In this document: one piece after another, positions 1 through 10,645 of the stretch
How positions within the stretch are numbered: position 1 is the first letter of the stretch
Layout: each line of letters begins with the position of its first letter
DNA from: Dinochytrium kinnereticum
Taxonomy: Eukaryota; Chytridiomycota; Chytridiomycetes; Chytridiales; Chytridiaceae
DNA: 64,000 nucleotides
NCBI GenBank assembly: GCA_027604005.1
Contig: JADGJT010000067.1
Location: 1-64,000, forward strand
Direction: 5' to 3'
Made by a program: the position numbers and the translations under genes
Notes under the pieces: model-generated
The model's input: the letters and a program-made list of their open reading frames with translations, nothing else
The model's database searches: none
What the model was told of the DNA's origin: nothing

Positions 1-516
1 ATGACTATGCAACAACAAAAGGAAAGAGAGACATACCTGCAGAGTAGATGAGAAAAGATACTCTGCAGGTGTGACACCAGAAAGATATATGTAGGATTGA
101 GGAGTAAAGATGAGAACAAACACGAGGCGACAACACCCCTGAGCCACGAGACGCGCTTTGAAGGTTCCTGGTTTCCCGGAAGAATCAAGCTTCTGAACGT
201 AAACCCATTTACAGCCAACGGGTTTTCTTCCAGGGGGTAACTTTACGAGTTCCCAGGTCTTGAGGGCCTTCAAGGTGCGGATCTCTGTCTCCATTGCCTT
301 CTTCCACTTGTCCCTTTCTTCCGAGGCCATTGCTTGTTTGTAAGTCTGAGGACCTTGTTGTGCAAGCATTCCTTGATGGTCGTCGTAACCAAAGCGGGTT
401 GGCTTCTTGCTTGCTCTACTACTTTTTCGCGGTGTAGGCAACGGGATCCTAGGCGTAGGAACATCCTCAGGTATACCCCAGTGTGTACCCCAATCCTCAA
501 GCAATGCAGTGACTAC
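1..516 (-). mobile_element. Ty1/copia-type retrotransposon fragment (integrase-RT junction), truncated at both ends
   Basis: Read on the minus strand there is one uninterrupted frame from about 515 to the window edge. It starts with a basic linker (KSSRASKKPTRFGYDD), continues with EERDKWKKAMETEI and TWELVKLPPGRKPVGCKWVY, and reaches FKARLVAQG. This order (RRS-type linker, W..AM..E, W.LV.LP.G, KWV, KARLVA.G) is the standard start of the copia reverse transcriptase domain, just after integrase. After KARLVAQG the frame stays open, but the expected continuation towards the catalytic YVDD box is absent. No gag, protease, integrase core, LTR or primer-binding site is present; directly upstream lies an exon of an M36 peptidase gene. 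I see a 5'-truncated, probably 3'-disrupted relic; whether more of it lies left of the window cannot be told. Confidence 0.82.
35..70. repeat. Perfect 12-bp inverted repeat around a 12-nt loop
   Basis: Positions 35-46 (acctgcagagta) are exactly the reverse complement of 59-70, with gatgagaaaaga between them. Each arm holds a CTGCAG palindrome. It lies inside the copia-derived frame, past the point where similarity to reverse transcriptase is lost. It could be a hairpin-type repeat or the scar of a small insertion. Confidence 0.75.
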
Positions 517-520
517 AAAC

Positions 521-2363
521 CTGGAAGTTCCCAGCAGCCTCATCAAAGCCAAGTTGATAGAAAATATCCTGCAGAAAATAACAAATGCGCAGTATTAGCC
601 TTCAAGTTACTCAGATTTAAAAATGTAAAAGAGCCAGATTACATGAAAAATGTTAGCAGCATAAAAAACATTCACGGTAGCTGCCAAACTTGACGTCACC
701 ACGAGGTCATCAGCAGAAGTATACGTAAAATCAAAAACACCATTCCTAGAAGTCGGATAAAACCCCTTTGAGGATGCTTCCACGTTATTTCCGTCCGTCC
801 TTGCCACCCCGCTCCTCGAAATAGTGCTGATCCATCCAAGCGGTGACGACGCAGAGAGACCCGGAAAGCTAAACAAACCTACGCCGGATAAGATATTTTC
901 GCGATTGTATTGTATGGCCCTGTACCGTATTGTGATATTCTGAGAGGGGATTGGAGGGCTCGTTGGTAAGGGGAGTGGAGGCAGGGAGGTTATCGCAGTG
1001 TTCGGAGGTGGGATATTTGCGGTCGTGGTGGTGGTAACCTTTGCAGTTGTAGTTGTAGTGGTAATCTTTAAAACTGTAGTTGTTGTGGTCGTTCTAGATA
1101 TGGGGATGGGTGAAGGTAAGGTAGCAGTTGTGCATGCCACTTCAGCCATATAAATGTAAGCCGTTGGCTGGTTGTTGGGCCCAACGGTGGTCATCTTCCA
1201 AACTGATAACGAGAGTCCAAGAAACTCAGGTTTCCCCCCTGCGTTCACAAAAGCGATATTTTCGTCAGTGTTCAGTATGGGCTCCAATTCTTGTTTTCTT
1301 TGAAGCCTTGTTTGTTTTTTTGGTATGGGAATGCGTGTTGGAGTGAACGGAAGCCTCGTGGCTGGAGGTCTGGTCGTAGTTACGGTTAAGGGTGTAGGCT
1401 GTGTCGTCAATGCATTTGAAAATGTGGCTATGGCTACTGTTGGCGAAATGGTGGTAGTTCGACCGACTGCCTCCTATTCCAATAATTAGTATGGATACAG
1501 AACTAAAAAAAAAAAAGCATCATTTCACGTCCATAAAGGCCACACATACCATCGCCACAAAAACATCAACTGAGGTTTTTGCCAAGGCTACGACGGCCCC
1601 AGTCGTCATAGACACAACAACCAAGAAAGACCCCTCATCTTCAATCACCAGTCGAACCTCAAACACTCTGACAGGAACATTCAAGCTAGAAAGATAGCTC
1701 TTCGCCTGAACTTTGACAGGGAATGGCGCTCCATTTACAGTCGAACCGCTTAGAGTGAGCTTTCCAATGGCTAATGTCCGATTGAGGGCCTTTCCCGCCA
1801 CAACGACGGCTTGAAGTGCGCTTAGCCCTGAACCTCCTTGAGCAGCTACGAAGGAGTGGATCGCGGACGTGTAGCTCATCCCCAGAATGTTTCCGTTATT
1901 GTTGACAAGGACAAGCGAGACTTTGTTTAAAATACAGTTTCCGGAAAAGAGCTCACAGATATAGAAGTGATTAACGGTGCCGGACGCTGATGTTGTTCTA
2001 AAGAGATTTATCCAAACGTGGCCATTAGAGTTCAGGAGCGCGAATAGATTGGAAATAACACAAGGCTGGAGGTTGCGCACACCTTCCGGTAACGGACAAT
2101 CGAGAGACGTCCCCTCCCGTCATCCTATCAGCAAGAGCCTTTACTGCTGTAGATTCCAGGTCTCGTGCCGACATCTGCGCTTCACCCATTGAGTAACTTT
2201 CATTGAGTGATAGCTCATATGTTCCTGCTGGCGCGTGGAAGCTAGGGGATGTCTGACCATGAACCGCTTCAAAGATAGCGAAGACCAAAAAAGCAAGCAT
2301 CAGAAAGCTTGGCTCCGTGAATGAAAGAAAAGAGTGCCATCGTCCCTCGGTTTTAAGTGACAT
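521..2363 (-). pseudogene. Fungalysin-type (M36) metallopeptidase, 3' half missing
   Basis: Four exons can be joined in phase: 2363-2083, 1997-1550, 1473-643 and 568-521. The product begins with a hydrophobic segment (FLMLAFLVFAIFEAVHG), then an FTP propeptide (ending in NHFYICE and later GMSYTSAIHS), a Thr/Pro-rich linker, and the start of the M36 catalytic domain (RYRAIQYNREN, GNNVEAS). The last exon encodes DIFYQLGFDEAAGNFQ and corresponds exactly to the 48-nt exon in the two intact neighbours. In those genes the next exons carry the NTVV segment and the zinc-binding HELTH and Glu; here the DNA changes to copia sequence right after the exon end. The protein could be secreted but cannot be an active peptidase. 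Introns and frames before the break are intact, so the loss looks recent. Confidence 0.85.
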
Positions 2364-2714
2364 GATAAGTTAAGGAATGCACAGTCGCAAGTCAGGGAGG
2401 TCTAGGACGATTCAAAGTCAGTGTTAAGACTGTCAAGGTGAGTGCTATTACTGCAGCATGCCGCAGTTTAGGAGAAGCGCCCTATTACATCGCCTAAGCG
2501 GAAGTTCGAGAGATTTACTCGAAGGATGGACAAAGGAAGTGATCATCAGGTGCTGGCGTGGAAATCGCAGAAAAGAGTTCGGATACATGGACGAGATTTC
2601 TTTGGAGTTCATGAGCGTATATTACAGGTTCTAGCTCTAGAAGACGCGTCATTATATAGAGACGTCAGTAGACTTGCCCGTGTCTACGTGATTGGGTTAA
2701 CGAAAGGCATTCTG

Positions 2715-5631
2715 TCATTCCCAACTGCACTCCGGCGGCAGGTCAAAACTGTTCACGTATGGAACCGCCGAATATCCCAAGCCCCTCGATGCGAATCCCT
2801 TCCAGAGCAAACAGAGATATATGGAATCGTAATAATACCAATCCACTGTCAAAATAGCATCCCTTCCTGCAATCATATCTGGGTTGCAAGGCTGAAGCTT
2901 CATTGCTGCTATGATTATTTGGAGAAAACGTATGTTGCCTTTTGTTGATTGTGAGTCCTCGAGGATACGACTGGTGAACCCATGCTCGTAAACAAAGTTC
3001 CAATAAACCTCGTGTAAAATAGTCGCCCAGATCGTTCCGATGGAATGAGCAGCTTCGAGAGCCATGTAGTACTCAACATCACCATACATAAGGGGGTTCA
3101 CGGAAATGTCGGTTGTGTAGGGGTATTCCCTTACACCCTCCGCATTTCCTAAAACGTAAGTTCCGATCATCCTGGAATCCCTTTGTGTGTCTGTACTCTT
3201 TGCTCCGAACACGAGGGCTACAATATCGGACCATCCTTCTGCCAGGCCCATGCTCTCTAACTCATTTAGACACAATTGGGATGGGCCACCCGTCAGCCTG
3301 GTAGATAGCCCGTGTGTTAATTCGTGAATCTTTACGCATAAAAAAAACCATATGTTAGAAAAACCTGAAATCCATCCATTCCAGAAAAAAGAAATGGACT
3401 TACCACAACGGTGTTATCCAAAGCGGAATCTCTATACGGATAGGTGATATCAAATACATACAGCACCATGATCCCGGGGAGTCCATCAACACTTGCTGCG
3501 AAATAGGCATTGTTTGTCGATTCGGAGTCTTGAACAAACACTACGATAGGATCCCCTCCCTCACCTCCAGACCCAGAATTTTTTTCCTAATAAAAATCAA
3601 TCAAACGCAATCTTGATTATTTAATGGGACCTCTACTATATAAATAAGAAACGTAATGAACAGCCACTAACCTGAAAGTTTCCTGCTTCTTCCGTAAATC
3701 CGTAAAAGTGCATGATATCCTATTGATAATAAATATTCTTTCATTAGTTTTATTCGAAAATAGATTAACAAAACAAGGAAATTGACAGTCAAGCTGAAAC
3801 CTTACATGGAAAACATTTGTTAGATAAAACGCATTGACCATAGATGCATTGATATAGCTGCTGGGATGCCGAGAAAGATCTACAGGAAAATCAAAGCTCA
3901 AGCTATTGACAGACAGTGTCGAATTATTCGGATTCAAAACTATCGCATTATTGCCAGATGTGCTAAGAAGAAACTTATTTGATCGATCATTCCACCCATA
4001 TCGAGAGGCCTCATAGTTTGCCGGATTAACGAATAGGGTGGTGCCTTGGGTGATATCACTCCGAGAGATGTCGATGGCACGGTAAGAAATTGGCCCAGTA
4101 GGTAGAGGGGAAGGAAGTGGTAAAGGTAATGGAGATGGAGATGGAGGTCGAGGAGACGGGGATGACGATGGAGATATTCGTGGTGAAGTTGAAAGAATTG
4201 GTGACGGGGAAGGAGAGGGAGAGCGAGAGGGGGAAGGGGAGGGGGATGGGGAGGGTAGAGGAGATGGTGAAGGAGAGGGAGAGGGAGAGCGTGTGGGACT
4301 CGGCTGTGCTGGAGAGGGTGACGGAGATGGAGACGGCGATGGAGAGGGTTGCCGCAAAGTGGTTGTGGTCGTTGAGTTACCAGGATAGCACAGATTTCCC
4401 ACTACAAAAACGTAAGATATCTCCCTATCACCGCTTGAAGAAACACTGCGAAGGATATCCTTCGTCAAAAAATTATCCCAATCTGGACTCAATATATCAT
4501 AAGGAAGTGAATTGGTTCCTAACGATGGTATCTCTAAGGGCCAAGTGCTCTTTGAATTGAGATGAGTCTATTGATAATTGCGAATGAATAGCCCTTGAAC
4601 CTACCTCTTCGCTTTGTAGGCCGTGATGATGATGACCCTGGTCTTCGTCATAATCGTAAACCAAGTCAAATCCTCCCACAAGATTACCATCAGTAGCAGA
4701 AATAAGTACATAATAGCTAAGAATGCTGTCAGACTCGAAATTATAAAGCTCAAAGGCAATATCTCTATGACGAGATTCCAACCTTCTGAATCCAATTGTG
4801 ATATCAAAGCCCCAAACGAGAATAACCCTCTTCTGTGCATCCAGATAGTTCTTCAGTCCAAATAGGACTGGTCTCGCCGCCCATGCCACGCCTAAGATTT
4901 TGTCTCCCTCCACCCTTACAGACTCTACACTGAAGCTCTGCCCTAATACTTTTGCGGCAGTCGCAAATGCAGTTAGAGAAGGTATGGATGAAACGTGTGA
5001 GGTTGTTGAAGTGGATCTCGGTATCGCTTCCTTCGGAAAGTTGGAAATAACAATATTTCCATAAGAGTCAAGATGGACAGAAGATGCTTGGTTAAAGACT
5101 TTGACCCCTTCATAAGTTTCGCAAGTGTATATATGAAGAAGACCGTCGGCGTCCTGATATCTGTTGGGGAATGAAGAAATAACATGAATACACCAGCCAG
5201 AGAATGATATCGACATCCAACCTGTCCGTAATCGCCAAGAGTGACACGTCCCCTGTCGTCTTTGCAGCAAGGTGCTGTAATCCAATCTTGGTCAATGTTT
5301 CCAGATCCAGGTCCTGCCTGTTACTTGTGTCTCCCAGAATCTCGCGTCTCGGCTGGTAGATGTTAGACCCAGAAGAAGACGTGGGAGGTGAAAACGGAAG
5401 TGGAAGCTTGACGGCCGCTTGGATCGAAGGCTGAAGAAATGATGCAAAGAGCAAAGCAAGCAGGAGAATTGTTGGTTTGGTGGAAGCCTGAATGGGACAA
5501 CTGCAGAGGAAGGGGACGCGACGTTTGTTTTGTACATCCTTAAGTCTTGCTGCGTGTGGCTTTCTTGGAATACGATGAGGGGTGATTTTACTTGTTGATG
5601 TCTTCGGCCGTTCGGTCATCCAAGTTTCCAT
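2715..5631 (-). CDS. Secreted fungalysin-type metallopeptidase (M36) with Ser-Pro linker
   Basis: Six exons (5631-5222, 5160-4605, 4531-3806, 3719-3672, 3586-3404, 3329-2715) join in phase to 845 aa. Residues 1-50 are basic, followed by a hydrophobic stretch (TILLLALLFASFLQPSIQ) that can serve as signal peptide or anchor. An FTP propeptide follows (YQDADGLLHIYTCE, VHLDSYGNIV), then a long run of Ser-Pro repeats, then the catalytic domain from ISYRAIDISR. The zinc site is complete: HELTH at the start of the last exon and the third ligand Glu in GLAEGWSDI; the ending LPPECSW resembles other fungalysins. M36 enzymes are zinc endopeptidases made as zymogens and secreted to degrade host or substrate protein. 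It is tandem with the broken paralogue downstream and divergent from the next intact one. The ATG is the first in frame; a later one is possible. Confidence 0.92.
4105..4355 (-). repeat. Ser-Pro dipeptide repeat linker
   Basis: This GA-rich plus strand (degenerate ggagatggagaaggag units) encodes a long alternating Ser-Pro/Arg-Pro tract on the minus strand. It separates the FTP propeptide from the M36 catalytic domain. The two paralogues have Thr-rich sequence at the same place. Confidence 0.85.
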
Positions 5632-6318
5632 CTTGCCCTTAACAGTCTCTCAGAGGCTGCGGCACTGCAATCCAGCAATTCAGATGCGTTCCCCTCACAC
5701 AATAAGACGACTAGATAACCAGAGTTTTTCGAAGACGACGTTGCAAGTAGCTCGCGAGCATGACATCGAGCGATCATCATTTTTCAGGATAATATTGGCC
5801 CCGCACGAAAGTGGAATCTGGCCATCCCTAACAAAGACTTGCATGGCACAGACTTCCAAAGCTCACGTACGAATGTTCCGGTAGCGTCAAAGGTTTGCTT
5901 TGGGGGAAAAGTTGCAAATTGTGGTAATCCTATTCTTCGAACTGCATGAATCACGGTTGCCCTTCATCGACGCCAATGAAAACGCGAGCCGAGAGACCAA
6001 CGACGCTACGGCACTTCTGGCTTTGTCTTGCCTCTTCATTATTCTCAGTTATGTGACGAAGCAACGCGATAGGGATGCCATTGCTTATCGGACAAAAGGG
6101 TGTTGATTCATTCAGGAACAAAAGGATTAATATAACACCACCAATATTCTACTTCAAAGGCTGTAATTTGATCGTGATCAGGCATAAGCTATCTACTTAG
6201 GCGTTAAGAGTTAAGAGGGGCATGCGCTTTACATCCATGTGGTTTCAATCGATCAGTCTTTAACACAAGTATCATAAACGCAAGGAGGAGGAGGACCATC
6301 AAGTAATCTAAACACGGA
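5632..6318. promoter_or_regulatory. Divergent upstream region shared by two intact M36 genes
   Basis: About 690 bp lie between the start codons of the two divergent fungalysin genes. Frames here are short and unrelated to known proteins. No TATA box or clear operator stands out. The arrangement would allow joint control of both peptidases, which is inferred from position only. Confidence 0.4.
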
Positions 6319-9300
6319 GTGTTCACGGGATTGAAGTTCACCGAAAACTCCTCGAAGATGGAATCTCAACAGCGTCTACCTCCACCACATAAGAAAAAGG
6401 GTCAAAAACACGAAAACAACACCCTCGCATCAAGAATGCACCCATCAACAAGACGGTCCCCCGAAGCTTCCAACACACGCATCATGTTGATGATTCTGTC
6501 TTTCCTATTCACGCTGTCGTTCCTTCAATCTGCTGTCGCATCGGACGCCTTTCCAACATTAGAAATGGCGTTCCCTCCTCCGCATATCCCAGAAGTGGAA
6601 GTTATTATGGAGGGGACGGTTGTGAGCGGAAGAGGTAGTTACGGACTTGTGGGAAAACCAAAGGTTTTATCGCAAGAGGAGGCGGTGAAACTTGCAGTCA
6701 GCTATGTGGCGAATCAGGCAACGGGTGGGGATGCGGAGGCTTTAACAGTTATAGATTAGTAGGTATTTGGCCCCGCTCTTAGTTTGGAATTTTTTTAGTT
6801 CTCACAGGCATGAAGTTTATTAACTCACGTCTGAAGCTACCAGGACGATTTCGCCGTCCATCATATCTTTATATGTCAGGTATTGGACGGCATAAAGGTG
6901 GAAAATCTTGTCGCTTCAGTCCATATCGACCCCTACGGCACGATCCTTATGTCTAATCACGCACCAAAGCCGGAAGGAGTGACGACGGTTACCGCACCGG
7001 AAAACCTCACTTATGGCTCTAACAGGAGATTAACGCGACGCTCCAGTCTTATTCCTCATGCTCCAAAACTATTGAGACGGTCAGACAATCCAACTGGAGC
7101 TACAAATATCCAGGTCACCGTTGGACCAATTGATGCCGCCATTGTTGTTGCTACGGCTTTGGGATACGATGTTTCAGATTCGCTGCGGAACCTACGGGTG
7201 GTAACGGTAAAGCTCGCCGCCCCAGCGCCAGGGTTTCCGGAGCCTGAAGTGATTAAAGTGATTGGGTTTTCATTTTCAAAGAGAGATGTGGAGGCGGAAT
7301 TCGTAGGGTATCTCTCTCCCAAAAATGAAGTAATCCCTGTATGGAGAATTTTGATGCAGAGCAAGAGAAGTTTGTAAGTATTGATTTTTTCCTAGCGAGG
7401 CTCTGCACGTTCTTCTGTGTTAACTCCTATAATAACTATATTCCTAAACCAGATATAATGTCATGGTATGCGCTACAACGGGAGAAATAGTAGCTGGAAT
7501 CGATGTTGCCCACAATGGACTTCCCATTGCACCTAATCCAGCACGGCCTCAACAGTCTTCTGCCGCTTCATCTTATCTAACATCACAGAGTCAAAAAGCC
7601 CCATTACCTACTCAAGCCTCTGTGGTTCATCAGCCAGTAAATGCAACAGTGACTCTGGTGATCACGACAACCGTTTGGCCGCAAAGTTGCACTCGATCCG
7701 TAGTAACCGCATCTCCTTCTGTGGATTCTGCAAGTAATAGGACATTCGCGTCTACCTGGACGACGAATATAGGGGGCTCTATTATCATCACGACACCGAA
7801 TGCGACATCAGTATCGAAAATTGCTACGGAAACCAGTAAGAGAATAATAAGGCTTATTGCTGTTGTTTTTTTTTGTTTTTTCTGGTGGGGTATTCCTGTT
7901 ACTGACTGAAACTGCTCCAAATATCACGTAATCGAATGCAATCGATAGTGTATCTAGACAAAGACAACAAAAAATCTACTGCAGAAAATAAGGATAAGAA
8001 AGCAACAGCGACAACAGCAAAAAATGAGAAAAAAACGAAGTCTACAACAACCACAACGACGAAAAGAACTACAACGGCTACGACAACCAAGAGTACAACA
8101 ACAACAACAAAAACGACAATTAGAACCACTACTACGAATAGTCCATCAACTACTACAACTAGGACCACAACTAAGACCACGACTCGTCCAACAACAACTA
8201 CAACAACGACTCGCCGAACAACCACAACAACTAAGACCACGACTCGTCCAACAAAAACTACAACAACGACTCGCCGAACAACCACAACAACTAAGACCAC
8301 GGCTCGTCCAACAACAACTACAACAACGACTCGCCGAACAACCACAACAACTAGGACCACAACCACAACTTCGACCCGTCCGACTACCACTACAACTAGG
8401 ACAACCACGACTACCACTACTCGTCCAACTACCACTACAATAAGGACTACAACTACTACAACGACTCGTCCCACCACTACAACAACGACTCGTCCCACTA
8501 CTATAACAACGACTCGCCCAACAACTACAACTACTACGATCACTACTTTAAGACCGACAACAACAACCACGAGAACCACATCAAGCATAGCGCGCCCAAT
8601 AACAACTACAACCACCACGACCACAACAACAAGAACAACCACCCGCCCTGCGACTACAAGTACAACCACAACTCGCCCAGTAGCTGCTACCACTACTCCC
8701 GCCCCAGCCATTACCTACGTCGGCCCCGCAGGTCCTAAAGCCACCTACCGTGCTATCCCGTATAATCGAGAATCATTCGGAAGCGGTGGTCAATCCCTCC
8801 TTACCAATCCCTCCCCACCGTCACTATCTCCTATGGGCTGGCATTCATACTTGAATGATGATGGAACCTGGTCGACGACTGGAAATAATGTTGTTGCGGC
8901 GCGTGGGAATGATTTCGCGGCCTCAACCAATAGGGGTTTGTTTGGGGCTCGGTTTGATGCAACGCTGGATCCGACAGTCTCAGTTGAAGCAGCGATTGTG
9001 AACACATTTTATATTTGTAATATGTATCATGTGAGTCTGTTTTATTAGTTCTTACAGCTTGCTTTCTCGTTCCATTCAACAGTCTTGTTTTTCATTTATC
9101 TGATAATGTTCGGTGGGTCTCTTCCTCCATCTTTTCAAACAGGATATCATGCATCTATACGGATTCGATGAGGCTGCCGGAAACTTTCAGGTAAATGGAA
9201 AAGAAAGAAAATTACATAGAGTCCATTTAGACACTGCATGAAAATAATTCGCTAACTCTCATACTTTAACAGCAAGTCAATTTCAACAAAGAGAATAAGG

Positions 9301-10170
9301 GCCGCGGTGATGATCCTGTCAATGTATGGGTTCAAGAAGATAGCCAGGTGAACAACGCATGGTTTATCCCTGCAACTGACGGGAACCCTCCCGATGTGCA
9401 CTTTGCCCTCTTCGACTGGACTAATCCGCGGAGAGACACTGATATGGACAACACCGTAGTGGTAAGTTGAACTCTAACTTCTTGGTTCAAAAAGTATTTC
9501 TCTATTGATAAGGTTGCTTATATGTTATAAACTGCAAAATTATCAATAGATTCACGAACTTACACACGGCCTGACCACTCGCCTTGTCGGTGGCCCGAGC
9601 TCTGTCTCATGTTTATCCTCGTTAGAGTCCCGCGGCCTCGCGGAGGGTTGGTCTGATATTGTGGCAATTGTCTTCTCTACACAATCCTCTCACACCCGGC
9701 TTACCGAGCGCTTCATTGCAGCATATGCCAGCGGGGATCGACTGGGGGTCCGCAGCGCTCCCTACACGACCAACATGAACCGCAACACTTTTACCTACCA
9801 AAAAGCAGGGGAGGTTATCCTATCAAAGTCACCCCAGCCTCCGCATTCCATTGGAGAAGCTTGGGCAACCATGCTATTTGAGGTCTACTGGAATCTAGTG
9901 GATGCTTCTGGCTTTAGCTCGCTGCTCATGGAGGACGCGAGGTCTGGCACAGGAAATGTCAACTTTTTATGGCTTCTGGTGTTCTCCCTCAAGATCGTCG
10001 GGTGCAATCCAACCTTCTTGACCGCAAGACAGTCGATGCTTGCTGCCAACGATCACTTGTTTGCAGGTGCCTATAGATGCGAGATTTGGAGAGGATTCGC
10101 AAAGAGGGGACTTGGAGTCTCTGCAAACAACCAGTATCAAAATGCGTTTGACTTACCATCGGGCTGCTAA
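6319..10170 (+). CDS. Secreted fungalysin-type metallopeptidase (M36) with Thr-rich linker
   Basis: Seven exons (6319-6758, 6837-7373, 7453-7835, 7985-9030, 9143-9190, 9273-9461, 9550-10170) join in phase to 1087 aa. In-frame ATGs at 6358 and 6436 are alternative starts; the last lies closest to the hydrophobic signal (IMLMILSFLFTLSFLQSAVA). An FTP propeptide follows (YQDDFAVHHIFICQ, VHIDPYG), then about 220 residues rich in Thr, Lys and Arg, then the catalytic domain from ATYRAIPYNRES. Zinc ligands are HELTH (start of exon 7) and Glu in GLAEGWSDI; the end is FDLPSGC. It is the longest of the three M36 copies because of the expanded linker. Such linkers are likely O-glycosylated spacers (inference). 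Confidence 0.92.
8171..8350 (+). repeat. Three tandem copies of a 60-bp unit in the Thr-rich linker
   Basis: Units 8171-8230, 8231-8290 and 8291-8350 differ from the first at only one base each. Each unit encodes 20 residues of the pattern T-rich/RPT.../RRTT. The surrounding 8040-8690 is a less regular ACA/ACT/ACC (Thr) tract. Near identity of the units suggests recent duplication by slippage or unequal exchange. Confidence 0.9.
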
Positions 10171-10645
10171 ATCACTGTGCATCAAGCGAGAACGTTTTCT
10201 CCCTTCGTCATTCGGAAGCTGTCTATATGTTGCAAGCGTTCTTTCTATTACCTGTTTTCAATCCAATCATGTTACTTTGCTCCTTTAGACATAGAGACAC
10301 TCACGGATAATAAATATCAGATACGAGTGTTGATCTTGCGCATCTTCCAAATCGTGAAAGAATCGCCAAAGGCTCGCGTCGACGCGACATCAGAACGCGT
10401 GTGTGCAGATGTTACGCGTCAAGGGACTTTTTGCGCCACAACCTCAGAATGCTTCGTGTGCGACGAATTCCTTCGGCTCTAATTTTGGCTCTGTGCAACT
10501 GACTAACGGACTCGCTTGAGACGGACGATTGACGGACGACGGCCTTGCCTGGAGCCACCGACCGCCTCGCTTTTTTCCTGACGTGCCTTAACGCAACGAT
10601 CGCCTCAACCCCTCCATTCCTTGCTGGCATCCGCCCGCCTCAACC
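10171..10645. other. Intergenic region between M36 and deacetylase genes
   Basis: No convincing coding sequence. It holds the 3' end of the M36 transcript and the promoter of the deacetylase gene. Short GACGGACG-like repeats occur near 10520-10545. No known site is recognised. Confidence 0.5.

Noticed and set aside
4117..4560. Glu/Met-rich plus frame
   Set aside because: It is the antisense shadow of the Ser-Pro linker on the minus strand.
8040..8690. CRISPR-like array of repeats
   Set aside because: Repeats are contiguous Thr codons inside an exon, with no spacers and in a eukaryotic gene.
7899..8711. 270-aa Val-rich minus frame
   Set aside because: It is the antisense of the Thr-rich linker of the M36 gene; low complexity only.
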